64,000 nt of DNA from Neobacillus sp. CF12 (GCF_030348765.1 NZ_JAUCEU010000007.1:1420501-1484500); one strand, 5' to 3'. Positions 39,144 to 48,486 are shown, counted from the stretch's first letter. A program made the numbers and translations. The notes: a model not told the origin generated them from the sequence alone.

Positions 39144-40133
39144 CTACTTTTGGACAACCTTCCAAAAAGATTCCTTTGGCTGATGATTTTCGTCAAAAAG
39201 AAACGGCCAATTTTTTCTTCCTCTAACAGGGAAATCGCTTAACCATGTATAATCATCGGCTGCGCCCCAGAAGGTTACAGAAGTGATGTTTTCTTGATAT
39301 TGTCTAAGTAATTGAAATACTTGGTGGTATCTTTTTGCCTGCAACTCTAACATTTCATGGGTTGGTTCTGTGAGGTCTGTCCGTTTATCTTCGAAGTTAA
39401 AAACGGATACATCTAATTCTGTTAAATGCAGTTCTAAGCCAAGTGAAGCGTATCGTTCAATCGCTGTACGAATATCTTCGAGACTTGGATTTACTAGATT
39501 CCAATGCGCTTGTAGCCCTACCCCGTGAATCGGAACACCCTTATCAACTAAAGACTTGACAAGCTTATAGATTTTTTCGCGTTTTTCCGGATTGGATTCA
39601 TTATAGTCATTGTAAAAAAGCAGGGCTTCTGGGTCAGCTTCATGTGCAAATTCAAATGCTTTTTCGATATAATCTTCTCCGATTATTTCTAACCATTTTG
39701 TTGGTCGATATAATTCTGTTCCCTCATCCGTTACGGCTTCGTTTACAACATCCCAACAGAAAATTGTCCCTTTGTATCTTTTCATTACCATCGTAATATG
39801 ATCCTTCATTCGCTGTAAAAGTGTTTCTCTATTGGCGTCTTCAAATACCCAGTCAGGAGTCTGATTATGCCAGACGAATGTATGTCCGCGCATTTTCATT
39901 CCATTTTCCTTAGCAAAAGCAGCTAATTGATCGGCTTTTTCAAATGTAAATTGTCCCTCAACAGGCTGAATTTCGATGAATTTTATATCATTTTCGGCTG
40001 TAATACTATTAAAATGTTTTCTTAATAATTCCTTCTGTGAATCTATCGTTGTTAAATTAACTGCGGCACCAATATTAAAATATTGTTCATACACTTGTGA
40101 TAAAGAAGGAACTTCTACTGTCGTTTTCACCAT
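39144..40133 (-). CDS. xynA: Intracellular endo-1,4-beta-xylanase, GH10
   Basis: A 329-residue GH10 TIM-barrel xylanase. The acid/base is E132 (WDVVNEA) and the nucleophile E239 (HLTELDV); MRGHTFVWHNQTPDWVF and TFWGAADDYTWL are family segments. No signal peptide, so it belongs with the short intracellular xylanases that trim imported (methylglucurono-)xylo-oligosaccharides. AAGGAGAG precedes the ATG. The gene begins only 36 bp after a perfect terminator hairpin behind the permease gene, leaving no room for its own promoter. Confidence 0.93.
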   Translation of the reverse strand: MVKTTVEVPSLSQVYEQYFNIGAAVNLTTIDSQKELLRKHFNSITAENDIKFIEIQPVEGQFTFEKADQLAAFAKENGMKMRGHTFVWHNQTPDWVFEDANRETLLQRMKDHITMVMKRYKGTIFCWDVVNEAVTDEGTELYRPTKWLEIIGEDYIEKAFEFAHEADPEALLFYNDYNESNPEKREKIYKLVKSLVDKGVPIHGVGLQAHWNLVNPSLEDIRTAIERYASLGLELHLTELDVSVFNFEDKRTDLTEPTHEMLELQAKRYHQVFQLLRQYQENITSVTFWGAADDYTWLSDFPVRGRKNWPFLFDENHQPKESFWKVVQK

Positions 40134-40169
40134 AATTTATCTCTCCTTAAAACTATAATTTATAAAAAA

Positions 40170-40193
40170 ATCAGATGAGAATTCTCATCTGAT
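40170..40193 (-). terminator. Hairpin terminator/attenuator between the ABC importer and xynA
   Basis: A perfect 24-bp palindrome (ATCAGATGAG then AATT then its complement) followed on the minus strand by TTTTTTTATAAATT. By form it is a full rho-independent terminator, yet the genes on both sides look like one operon. Confidence 0.88.
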
Positions 40194-40200
40194 TCTTTTT

Positions 40201-41130
40201 TCAGCCTTTTACTCCACCTAATGTTAATCCTTTAACAAAATATTTTTGCAGGAATGGGTAAACCATGATAATTGGCAGACTTGCCACAATAGTCATAGTA
40301 GCCCTGATGGATGTAGGTGAAACCATGTTTGCACTTGCATTCGCATTGGCAAAAGCATCTGCCGCTGTTTTACCAGACATCGAAGCGTTTGAATTCTGCA
40401 GGATTTTCATTAACTCATATTGAAGTGTAGATAAGTTTGCACTTGATGAATTGTATAAGAAAACATCAAACCAAGAATTCCATTGGTAAACTGCGACAAA
40501 CAATGATACTGTAGCTAATACTGGCAGGGACAATGGAAGGACAATTTTGATAAAAGTAGTAAAATCCCCTGCACCGTCGATTTTTGCAGATTCAAATAGA
40601 CTGTCTGGGATTCCTTCAATAAAGGAACGAATTACGATTAAATTAAATACGCCAATAATACCTGGAACAATATAAACCCAAAAACTATCTAGTAAATTTA
40701 ATTCTTTCACTAATAGATAGTTCGGAATTAATCCACCGTTAAAATACATCGTTAATACGAATGCGATCGTCACAAATTTCTTTAGAACGAAATCCTTTCG
40801 GCTGATTGTATAAGCCACCATTGCCGTACCCAAAACCGATGTTAATGTACCGATAATGGTTCTTAGGACAGAAATAAAGAAAGAATTTACAATACTCGCT
40901 TCACCAAAAACATGCTCATAGTTTGCCCAAGTAAATTCTCGCGGCCAGAGGTAAATACCTCCCCTTAAAGAATCACTAGCTTCATTGAAAGAAACCGCTA
41001 ACTGATTAAGAAATGGATATAACATGACCACGCAAAGGAAAACTAAAAAAGTATAATTGAAGATATCAAATAGATAATCGCCTACACCAGAGTGATGTCG
41101 AGTGGCTTTGAAAAATCGTTTCTGTGCCAT
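40201..41130 (-). CDS. ABC sugar transporter permease (CUT1, LplC/YtcP type)
   Basis: A 309-residue inner permease with six membrane segments. The EAA loop is SLFESAKIDGAGDFTTFIKIVLPLS, and the C-terminus YFVKGLTLGGVKG is typical of this CUT1 branch. It forms the membrane pore with the permease encoded directly upstream (12 bp). No ATPase gene is near; in Bacillus the shared MsmX-type ATPase energises such importers. Probably carries aldouronate or xylo-oligosaccharides. Confidence 0.9.
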   Translation of the reverse strand: MAQKRFFKATRHHSGVGDYLFDIFNYTFLVFLCVVMLYPFLNQLAVSFNEASDSLRGGIYLWPREFTWANYEHVFGEASIVNSFFISVLRTIIGTLTSVLGTAMVAYTISRKDFVLKKFVTIAFVLTMYFNGGLIPNYLLVKELNLLDSFWVYIVPGIIGVFNLIVIRSFIEGIPDSLFESAKIDGAGDFTTFIKIVLPLSLPVLATVSLFVAVYQWNSWFDVFLYNSSSANLSTLQYELMKILQNSNASMSGKTAADAFANANASANMVSPTSIRATMTIVASLPIIMVYPFLQKYFVKGLTLGGVKG

Positions 41131-41141
41131 AAAGTTCCCCC

Positions 41142-42122
41142 CTAGAAAAGCCTTGGCTGATCAAATCGTTTTGCAATATGGTTTGCGGTAAATAAGAAGA
41201 TGAAACTCACGACGGTTTTAAAGATACCGGCAGCGGTTGCAAGTGAGAAGTTCCCCATTGACATACCATACTTTAATACATAGATATCTAGATTCTCTGA
41301 ATAAGAAAGGTTCATTGGATTTCCTAATAAATACTGTGCTTCAAAGCCCGATTCTAAAATATAGCCTAAGTTCATGATGAGCAGAATGATAATTGTTGGC
41401 TTTAAAGATGGGAGTGTAATATGTCTAATCCGTTGAAATCTAGATGCTCCATCGATATCTGCAGCCTCATATTGTTCCGGATCGATCATGGTGATAGCTG
41501 CTAAATAAATGATCGTATTCCAGCCCACATTCTTCCAAACCTCTGTTAGTCCGTTGATGACCCAGAACCACTTCTCCTTACCAAGCCAAAGAATAGGTTC
41601 ATCAATAATTCCCAAGTTTACCAATACGATATTTACGATTCCATTTTCTAGCGAAAGGCTGTAAGAGACAATACTAGCTGCAACTACCCATGATATAAAG
41701 TGCGGCAGATAACTGATGGTTTGTACTGATTTCTTGAATTTAATATGCCTAATTTCATTAATTAGAAGTGCAAGACAAATTGCTGTAACGAAACCTAATA
41801 CTAGGTTAATCGTACTCATGCCGATGGTATTCCGAAGCACGCGCCAGAAATTATCGTCAGTGAATAAAAACTTGAAATGTTCTAACCCAATCCATTCCTG
41901 ATCAAACAGGCTTCTTGCTGGCTTAAAGTCCTGGAAGGCAATTGACCAACCCCATAATGGAACGTACTTAAAAACAAATAACCAAACCAAGAATGGCAGA
42001 CTCATGGCCAATAGTGCTTTTTGTGACATCATCCTCTGAAAGAATGATTTATTTGATTTTGTAGAGATGGAAACTGAAGGTTTTATTACTTCTTTTACCG
42101 CTGCTTTGGAACCAATCTGCAT
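41142..42122 (-). CDS. ABC sugar transporter permease (CUT1, LplB/YteP type)
   Basis: A 326-residue inner membrane permease with six segments. The EAA loop is EQYEAADIDGASRFQRIRHITLPSLKPT. A charged N-terminal tail (about 30 residues) precedes the first helix. GAGGGG is the ribosome site. It follows the binding-protein gene behind two hairpins and precedes the second permease. Confidence 0.9.
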   Translation of the reverse strand: MQIGSKAAVKEVIKPSVSISTKSNKSFFQRMMSQKALLAMSLPFLVWLFVFKYVPLWGWSIAFQDFKPARSLFDQEWIGLEHFKFLFTDDNFWRVLRNTIGMSTINLVLGFVTAICLALLINEIRHIKFKKSVQTISYLPHFISWVVAASIVSYSLSLENGIVNIVLVNLGIIDEPILWLGKEKWFWVINGLTEVWKNVGWNTIIYLAAITMIDPEQYEAADIDGASRFQRIRHITLPSLKPTIIILLIMNLGYILESGFEAQYLLGNPMNLSYSENLDIYVLKYGMSMGNFSLATAAGIFKTVVSFIFLFTANHIAKRFDQPRLF

Positions 42123-42159
42123 TCTTACCCCTCCTCTTTTTCGAAAAATCTAGATCCTA

Positions 42160-42204
42160 AAATCATAAGCAGCCCCCTTAGATACTCCTCATTGAAGGGA
42201 GCGG
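42160..42204 (-). other. Intergenic hairpin in the ABC operon (promoter-proximal to permease)
   Basis: AAATCATAAGC (42160-42170) pairs with GCTTATGATTT (42194-42204), with an inner CCCCTT/AAGGG pairing. It has no T-run, so it looks like an RNA-stabilising or processing structure rather than a terminator. Confidence 0.55.
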
Positions 42205-42244
42205 CTTATGATTTCAAGATAGATAAAGCTTTTTTAAAGCATGC

Positions 42245-42275
42245 GGCCGATATAGCCAATTGGGCGATATCGGCC
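42245..42275 (-). other. Second intergenic hairpin behind the binding-protein gene
   Basis: GGCCGATAT (42245-42253) and ATATCGGCC (42267-42275) with a further GCC/GGC pair inside. On the minus strand, TGCTTTAAAAAAGC follows, a poor terminator; on the plus strand AGCTTTTTTT follows. It could limit transcription into the permeases or protect the abundant binding-protein mRNA. Confidence 0.6.
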
Positions 42276-42300
42276 AGCTTTTTTTCAGACTGCTAAACTA

Positions 42301-43956
42301 TTACTTTGCAGCTGCTTTAATACGATCCTCTACAACCTTATCCATTAATTCTTCTAAAGCTTTTACATCTAAAGTATTAAATTCTTTAATATATTCATCC
42401 CAAACTTTATCAAAATCACCCGGCTTAGCTAGTACTAATTTTGGGAAGTAAACTTTCGTTAAGTCAGTTTTTCTTTGACCAAAGATTTGAGCATCGGAGC
42501 CTTGTTCAATAACGGCGCTCCATGTTGGATACCATGGACGATCGTCTGGATCTGCAAATAAATCAGAGAAAACTTTAACCCCATACGCTTCTAGAATAGC
42601 CTTGTCACCATCAGTGTAGGCAACTTGAGCAACTTCAGGCTGTTTTCCAGGAACCCATGCGTTTCCGTCACTATAAAGCATATCTCCCATTGGCCAGTAA
42701 TACTCAAAAGTATTTAATCCGGACTTATCACGGAAATCTTCATCACTAGTTTTTGCATACTGTTCTTGGGTTTGGAAGAATTTACCTTTATCATCTACAC
42801 TATAAGTCTCTTCTTTAATACCCCAGAACATTAACTTTTGGTTTTCTTCTTTAGCCATGTTATCGAAGTACTTAATAATGCGTACTGGATCTTTAGCACT
42901 TACGGTAATACCAACACCACGGTTATTAATGAATGCCGGTGGATCGATATATTGATCTTTTTCTCCATCAAATGTGATTGGAAGCGGCATATAACGTAAA
43001 TCGTCATTTCCAGCGGCTTTTAGGTTATCTAAAGCTTGTTGAACTTGCCAGCCGTAATCAAAGAATCCTAATACTCGGCCAGAAGCTAGTTTTGCAAGAT
43101 ATTCATCGTAGTTAGCAACGAATGATTCTTTATCAAATAAGCCTTTGCTATTTAGTTCATTTAACTCCTTCATATAACGTTTTGTAATATCGTTATCAGC
43201 GTATACATCTGTTTTATGTGTTTTCATATCTACAATCACTTCACCATCATTTGGGTACCCTGCTAGATGGTTAGGAACGTTAGATAGTGCAAAGAAGCGC
43301 CAGTCATAAGTTAAAGCACTAAAACCAATGGTAGAAGCTCCATTAACTTCTGGATGTTTCTTTTTATAATCTTCAATTAATGCAAAATATTCATCTAAAG
43401 TTTTGATTTTTGGATACCCGGCTTCTTTTAAAATGCCGCGTTGAATCCAGAATGCACCTTGAGTGATATTCGGGTCTTTAATATAGCCATGCTTTGCTGC
43501 GAATGGAAGGAAGTTAATCTTTCCATCCTTATCTTTCATTTGCTCCCAATGCGGTGCGTATAATTTTTTAAGATTTGGACCATGCTCTTCAATCAATTCA
43601 GTAAGGTCAATAAATGCACCTGCGTCTAGAACTTTATCAATTGCGATATCTGGAACTAGAACATCTGGATACTTTCCACTTGCGATCATTGTCCCAATTT
43701 TTGTGTTAATGTCACCTACTAGGTATTCTGTCTTGAAGTTAACACCCGTTTGATCTTCAAAAATTTTCCCGATAGTTGTTTCATTTGTGTTCCCATCTTT
43801 CCCTGGGGAAGCTGCATTAAAATAAGTAAAGGTTACCTTGTCCTTCGAATCACCAGATCCGTTCGCATTACCGCTTGTTTCCTTATCCTTTTCACAGCCC
43901 ACAACTGCAATTAGCAGGATAAGCATTAAGAGTACAGGAAGAAACTTTTTTGCCAT
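42301..43956 (-). CDS. Oligosaccharide-binding lipoprotein (LplA/YtcQ type)
   Basis: A 551-residue extracytoplasmic solute-binding lipoprotein. The signal peptide ends in the lipobox LIAVVGC, so the mature protein is lipid-anchored at Cys 20. Family segments include IDLTELIEEHGPNLKKLY, VLGFFDYGWQVQQAL and WVPGKQPEVAQVAYTDGDKAIL. It supplies ligand to the two permeases downstream. In related glucuronoxylan clusters this importer brings in aldouronic acids, which fits the xylanase and glucuronidase downstream. A cre-like box lies in its leader. Confidence 0.88.
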   Translation of the reverse strand: MAKKFLPVLLMLILLIAVVGCEKDKETSGNANGSGDSKDKVTFTYFNAASPGKDGNTNETTIGKIFEDQTGVNFKTEYLVGDINTKIGTMIASGKYPDVLVPDIAIDKVLDAGAFIDLTELIEEHGPNLKKLYAPHWEQMKDKDGKINFLPFAAKHGYIKDPNITQGAFWIQRGILKEAGYPKIKTLDEYFALIEDYKKKHPEVNGASTIGFSALTYDWRFFALSNVPNHLAGYPNDGEVIVDMKTHKTDVYADNDITKRYMKELNELNSKGLFDKESFVANYDEYLAKLASGRVLGFFDYGWQVQQALDNLKAAGNDDLRYMPLPITFDGEKDQYIDPPAFINNRGVGITVSAKDPVRIIKYFDNMAKEENQKLMFWGIKEETYSVDDKGKFFQTQEQYAKTSDEDFRDKSGLNTFEYYWPMGDMLYSDGNAWVPGKQPEVAQVAYTDGDKAILEAYGVKVFSDLFADPDDRPWYPTWSAVIEQGSDAQIFGQRKTDLTKVYFPKLVLAKPGDFDKVWDEYIKEFNTLDVKALEELMDKVVEDRIKAAAK

Positions 43957-43978
43957 TTTGGAACCCCCTTTTTATTTG

Positions 43979-43992
43979 TGAAAGCACTTTCA
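43979..43992. promoter_or_regulatory. cre-like site ahead of the binding-protein gene
   Basis: TGAAAGCACTTTCA differs from the core cre pattern only at the central G. A TATACA -10-like box lies just upstream in minus-strand direction (near 43996-44001). Confidence 0.5.
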
Positions 43993-44037
43993 TTGTATAA
44001 TCTAAGGGTCTTGTTCACCATTTAAAAAGTATAGGTG

Positions 44038-45825
44038 TTACTTAATAAAGTAAAGATTTTTCTCTGAATAAATTTCGTTTTCTATTTGGGATGGCAATTG
44101 AATTGTGATAGTAGTACCAGAATCTAGGTGACTATCAATATTAAAATAAAACTGATCAGGATAGTATAGTTTCAAACGATAATAAACATTTTTAATCCCT
44201 ACATTCTCCCTTATATCTTCCTCATTTTCTAAAGAGGAGAGTAATTGCTTTCTTTTTCCTTCCGATATTCCAGCCCCATTATCCTTGATCACACAGGTTA
44301 CAGTACCAGAATGTAAAGAGATGGATACAGAGATTTTCCCATTTCCCTTTAAAGATTCAATACCATGAATGCTGGCATTCTCAATAAACGGTAAGAGTGC
44401 CATATTGGGAATCATACATTCCTCTGCATCTTCACCGACTCTAATCTCGTAATCTAATTTATCTCCAAATCGATATTTTTGAATTTCCAAAAAGCTAGTA
44501 ATGAGATTAATTTCATTTCTAATAGGAACGAAGTCCTTCCCCCATGTAAGCGAGTTACGAAATATTTTAGCCATGTTATGGATGATTTTCGCTGTTTCTA
44601 TTTCCTCCTTCATCAAGCTTCTCATTCGAATCGTTTCTAAAGCATTAAACAAAAAATGAGGGTTTATTTGACTTTGGAGTGCACTCAACTGTGCACGGTT
44701 CCGCTTTATTTCTAGGTCCTTGTTTTGGATATTGACTAATAAGACATCATTAATTAAATCCTTAATTTTTTTGGTCATCCGATTGAATTCACTTGTTAAT
44801 TGACCAATTTCATCTTGATACTCCTGATCATGGATTAACTCAAAATCCTGGTTCTTCATCCGCTTTACATGCCGTAAAACCCTTTGTAATCGAGTCAAAA
44901 ATGATCGAGAAATAATTACAATAATGATGGTAGGAGCTAAAAAATTTATTAAGGCCAGTAAGATAATAAAAAGTTTAGATTTATTAACGGTTTTAAGCAT
45001 GGTTCCTTCAGATAACGTTCCAACTATGGACCAGTCACTTAAATAAGATCCATTTTTCAGATTGGTACGAATCGTAACCAGTTTATTCTCTTTTTCTATT
45101 TGATTAATATTAATTGGTTTATCAAGATTTTTAATGGAAGAGTTCGTCGTGTATTCTATCTCCCCTTTTTCATTAAGCAAATAAACTTCTCCTTTAAATG
45201 TTACATTGTTAAAAATATCTCTTATGGTTGAAGGATTAATTTCAACCTTTACAAACTTTTGTTTATCATTATAAAAATAATCTAAATTCCGGATGATACT
45301 AAAGGTTTCGAAATTCTGATTAGATGGTGTATCTATGAGAATTTGCGAGCCATTACTATTCTTTAAGTCATCTTTTAAGTGTTTTAACTCCTTTTGAAGG
45401 CTGTCAATCGAATAAACCCCGCCTGAATAGATGATGGTTGGATTATCGGTATAAAAGCGAATTGAGTTAATCGATGGGTTTATTGGTCTTGATTGATTAA
45501 AGTTCCTTAAAAGACTATTATGTTTTTCGATATAGTCTATATCTTCTACATAATCCTTTTCTAAAAAAAGGTTCAGGTTTAAATTCGTATATAACGAGGA
45601 GGATATTCCTACCGCCTCGTCGATAATTGTTTTAAATTCTCTATTAATCTGTTGTAATGCCAAAGTGGAATCTTGCATTTGCTGCTTTTTAACATTTTCA
45701 ATGGTAACGATGTAAAAGATTACGTTTGTTAAAACGATTGGAATAAAAACAGCAAAAAAGTACATAATTAACATTTTGTTTTTTAATCGAATATTGTGAA
45801 AACTCCCACTTCTGCTTATCCTCAT
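44038..45825 (-). CDS. YesM-type sensor histidine kinase of the xylan block
   Basis: A 595-residue membrane kinase. Membrane helices lie near 16-38 and 283-305 with an outside dCache-like sensor between; a HAMP region follows, then the His-kinase region (INPHFLFNALETIRMRS with the phospho-His) and an ATPase domain (FIENASIHGIESLKG, DNGAGIS). Its start codon overlaps the regulator's stop (ATGA), so the two genes are translationally coupled. It probably senses xylan-derived oligosaccharides and drives the ABC operon downstream. Confidence 0.88.
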   Translation of the reverse strand: MRISRSGSFHNIRLKNKMLIMYFFAVFIPIVLTNVIFYIVTIENVKKQQMQDSTLALQQINREFKTIIDEAVGISSSLYTNLNLNLFLEKDYVEDIDYIEKHNSLLRNFNQSRPINPSINSIRFYTDNPTIIYSGGVYSIDSLQKELKHLKDDLKNSNGSQILIDTPSNQNFETFSIIRNLDYFYNDKQKFVKVEINPSTIRDIFNNVTFKGEVYLLNEKGEIEYTTNSSIKNLDKPININQIEKENKLVTIRTNLKNGSYLSDWSIVGTLSEGTMLKTVNKSKLFIILLALINFLAPTIIIVIISRSFLTRLQRVLRHVKRMKNQDFELIHDQEYQDEIGQLTSEFNRMTKKIKDLINDVLLVNIQNKDLEIKRNRAQLSALQSQINPHFLFNALETIRMRSLMKEEIETAKIIHNMAKIFRNSLTWGKDFVPIRNEINLITSFLEIQKYRFGDKLDYEIRVGEDAEECMIPNMALLPFIENASIHGIESLKGNGKISVSISLHSGTVTCVIKDNGAGISEGKRKQLLSSLENEEDIRENVGIKNVYYRLKLYYPDQFYFNIDSHLDSGTTITIQLPSQIENEIYSEKNLYFIK

Positions 45826-47423
45826 TTTCCAATCACTTTTCTCACGTTGATTAATTTATTCCGATACTCAGAAGGCGTAATATTTTCTAACTTACCAAAT
45901 ATAGTGACAAAATAATCCGTATTATTAAATCCTACACATTCAGCGATTTCATATATTCTCTTTTCCGATTGGCGAAGCATTTTTTTCGCTTCATTAATTC
46001 TTACTTGAAGTAAATAATCTTTAAAATAGATTCCATAGGTTTTCTTAAATAATTGTCCTAAATAAACTGGATTCATAAAAAACTTACTAGCTATAGTTTT
46101 CAAACTAATGTTCTCATGGTAATGCAGGTCAATGTACTGTTTTATTTTGTGGGCTTCGCCATTAGCAGACTGTTTTCTTAATTTAGATATTTCATCTTTA
46201 CACTCAATAATAAAATCAATAATCAGGTCCTTCAGCTGAGGCATAGTCAAGTTGTAATTATGTAAGGTATATATAATTCGATAAGATTGTAAATTTGAAG
46301 GATCTCCTCCCATTTTCTTTATAATTTTTAGAACAGAATATACAAAACTATTAAGAGATGCTAGAACAGCCGTTTGTGATAGTTTCTTTGCAACCAGAGA
46401 TTGAAACAGTATTTCTAGTGAATGAATGATTTGAGTGGTTGATTCTTCTTCAATATGTTCAATTAATGATTGATAAATGGTTTCATCGGGTTCAGCATAC
46501 GTTATCTGTTTTTCAACAATGTCTTCAAAGAAAATAATTCCATCTTCGTTATTTGCATATTTATGTTGTCGAGCCCTTTCAACTGCATCCGCTGATTTTT
46601 TCAATAAAGTAAGACTAGGCACAGCTTCACCCGCATAAAAGGTAAAATCCTCAGATATTCTGATCGTAAGTTCCTTCTTTACCCACGTCATAAATTTGTT
46701 AATGCTCATTTGAAATCTTGATAAGTGATTTGAAGTAATGAGAACGCCAACAGCACACTGTGCTACTTTTTGGACCCATATTCTTTCATGACTGCTGCAC
46801 ACATCCCGAATCACAGAAGTTAATGTCAATTTGATTTGTCGTACTCTTTCCTCATTGTTTAAATTAGACTCATCAAATACTCCGTTTACTTCAATTAATA
46901 GGTAAAAGAACTCGTTAGGGTTTCCTACTGAAAGGAGATTTAAAAGGTCTCCGGAATGTTCAATCTCTTCTGCCTTTCCTAATAGCAGATGATTAAACAC
47001 GACTTTTGCTTGTTCTTCCATTCTTTGATCATGAAGCTTTTTTTGTTCGTTGATTGTCTTAGAAAGTGATCTCAGTGTTTGTTCAATTTCATCCTGATCG
47101 ATTGGCTTTAAAACAAAATCATGGACACCATATCTCAATGCTTGTTGTGCATATATAAAATCACTATGTCCACTAATAATAATAAATTTAGATTGAATTG
47201 CCTCAATTTCAATTGCTTGTTTAATAAGGCCAATTCCATCAAGTACAGGCATACGGATATCAGTAATGATAAGGTCTGGGTTTACTTCATGAATCAACTT
47301 TAAGGCATCTTCGCCGTTTGCGGCCTCGCCTACTACCTGAAATCCGCAGTCTTCCCAATTGATTAAATTTCTTAATCCTTTGCGGAAATACATTTCATCA
47401 TCTACTAATATTACTTTGTTCAT
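45822..47423 (-). CDS. YesN-type response regulator of the xylan block
   Basis: A 533-residue regulator with a receiver domain (1-120; VDDE, phospho-Asp in LIITDIRMPVLDG, KPID lysine) and a C-terminal AraC DNA-binding domain (about 430-525: IASKFFMNPVYLGQLFKKTYG and YEIAECVGFNNTDYFVTIFGKLENITPSEYR). The start MNKVILVDD has GGAGTGGGACGG ahead; 12 more codons are open upstream. It is the first gene of the regulator-kinase pair and lies behind a cre-like box. Most likely activates the ABC importer operon. Confidence 0.87.
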   Translation of the reverse strand: MNKVILVDDEMYFRKGLRNLINWEDCGFQVVGEAANGEDALKLIHEVNPDLIITDIRMPVLDGIGLIKQAIEIEAIQSKFIIISGHSDFIYAQQALRYGVHDFVLKPIDQDEIEQTLRSLSKTINEQKKLHDQRMEEQAKVVFNHLLLGKAEEIEHSGDLLNLLSVGNPNEFFYLLIEVNGVFDESNLNNEERVRQIKLTLTSVIRDVCSSHERIWVQKVAQCAVGVLITSNHLSRFQMSINKFMTWVKKELTIRISEDFTFYAGEAVPSLTLLKKSADAVERARQHKYANNEDGIIFFEDIVEKQITYAEPDETIYQSLIEHIEEESTTQIIHSLEILFQSLVAKKLSQTAVLASLNSFVYSVLKIIKKMGGDPSNLQSYRIIYTLHNYNLTMPQLKDLIIDFIIECKDEISKLRKQSANGEAHKIKQYIDLHYHENISLKTIASKFFMNPVYLGQLFKKTYGIYFKDYLLQVRINEAKKMLRQSEKRIYEIAECVGFNNTDYFVTIFGKLENITPSEYRNKLINVRKVIGK

Positions 47424-47540
47424 TTCCGTCCCACTCCTGTTCCAAAGGGTATGTAACAATCAATAAACCGTTCTCATTAAACTAAATGTGCTGGAAGTCA
47501 TAAACTGCCAGCACATTTTGAGTTGTAAACTTATGTAAAT

Positions 47541-47555
47541 ATGATAACGCTTACA
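47541..47555. promoter_or_regulatory. cre-like site ahead of the yesN/yesM pair
   Basis: ATGATAACGCTTACA matches WTGNAANCGNWNNCW with one mismatch. It lies about 120 bp ahead of the response-regulator start, so catabolite repression may act on the regulator of the xylan block. Confidence 0.55.
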
Positions 47556-47629
47556 GTTGTTTCGAATACAAAGGTTACTGAATTAGTGAGCTTGTATTTG
47601 AATCCTTAGCATTTATTTTATTATAGCCA

Positions 47630-47668
47630 CAGAAACTTAGTTTGTCTATCAGACAAACTAAGTTTCTG
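47630..47668. terminator. Long hairpin behind the broken yesL
   Basis: A perfect 17-bp stem (47630-47646 with 47652-47668) and a 5-nt loop. AAATTTTTTG follows on the plus strand; on the minus strand the following bases are not T-rich, so it may act as a structural barrier rather than a classic terminator for yesL. Confidence 0.6.
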
Positions 47669-47693
47669 AAATTTTTTGAATCTTATAAACATA

Positions 47694-48331
47694 CTAGAAA
47701 CTCTTTTGCGTACTTATCTTTTGCTGTTTCTTTTCAATTCTTTGAAAACTTAAGGCTGCTCCACACATGATCGCAAATACCGGTAAGCTCGAGCAAAAGA
47801 ATGGCAGTAAACCTGGTATGCTGGAGAAAAAGAAACCTATGAGAAAAATCAATAAAATAATAAGAATAGTAATATCAATATTTATTAATCCAATATAAAA
47901 CGAATTCTTAACTTACTGAAATACCTTTTGATCAAAATGTACATACACAGGGAAGATATACAGAAGAGTAATGCAATAAAATATGCTTATTAAAAGTAGA
48001 GGAACCGTCAAAGTATATTGAAGCATTCCCCCAGACAACATAATCAATTTAAAATCATAATACAAAAATAGACCCATTAAAACTAAAACCAAGCCTAGCT
48101 TATTTGATTTTAGAAACTCATTTTTGTAATTCTGATAAAAAGTATGAAAGATTGGAAGGTCAGTTTCTTTAGTTATCAGCCATTTCCGTACTATGGCGAA
48201 TAAGGATACAGTAGCAGGTATCATCCCAAAAACGATTAATCCACCGACTGTGAAGATAATCCATAAAAAATTAAGATAAGCTAGTTTCATAATCCAATCA
48301 CAAACAATATACAACCTCCCAAAAACGACAT
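47694..48331 (-). pseudogene. yesL: yesL-like DUF624 membrane protein, broken twice
   Basis: YesL-type proteins (about 209 residues, five membrane helices) accompany YesM/YesN pairs. Here the ATG at 48329-48331 opens MSFLGG, but one base is missing and the next residues (LYIVCDWIMKLAYLN) are in another frame. That frame then runs to an in-frame TAA at 47913-47915 right after HFDQKVFQ. The same frame continues past this stop with the C-terminal part VKNSFYIGL, SIPGLLPFF and AALSFQRIEKKQQK to a TAG at 47694-47696. The whole would be about 210 residues. Both a frameshift and a nonsense codon make it a pseudogene, although a TTG or internal ATG start could still yield a 133-residue fragment. Confidence 0.85.
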
Positions 48332-48460
48332 TGTTCTACATTTTGTCACCCCTTAGATTACGTTTTGATTTATCATATAAAAAACAAGCTTTTACGTCTA
48401 TATAGATATAAAAATATTTAATAAATAGAAAGTAACAAATATGAAGTTAAGGTAAGAAAA

Positions 48461-48486
48461 GACTCTCTACCTATTGATAGAGAGTC
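48461..48486 (-). terminator. Terminator of the rhaEW-sda unit
   Basis: GACTCTCT (48461-48468) and AGAGAGTC (48479-48486) with TTTTCTTACC following on the minus strand, just behind the small sda-like gene. Confidence 0.8.
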
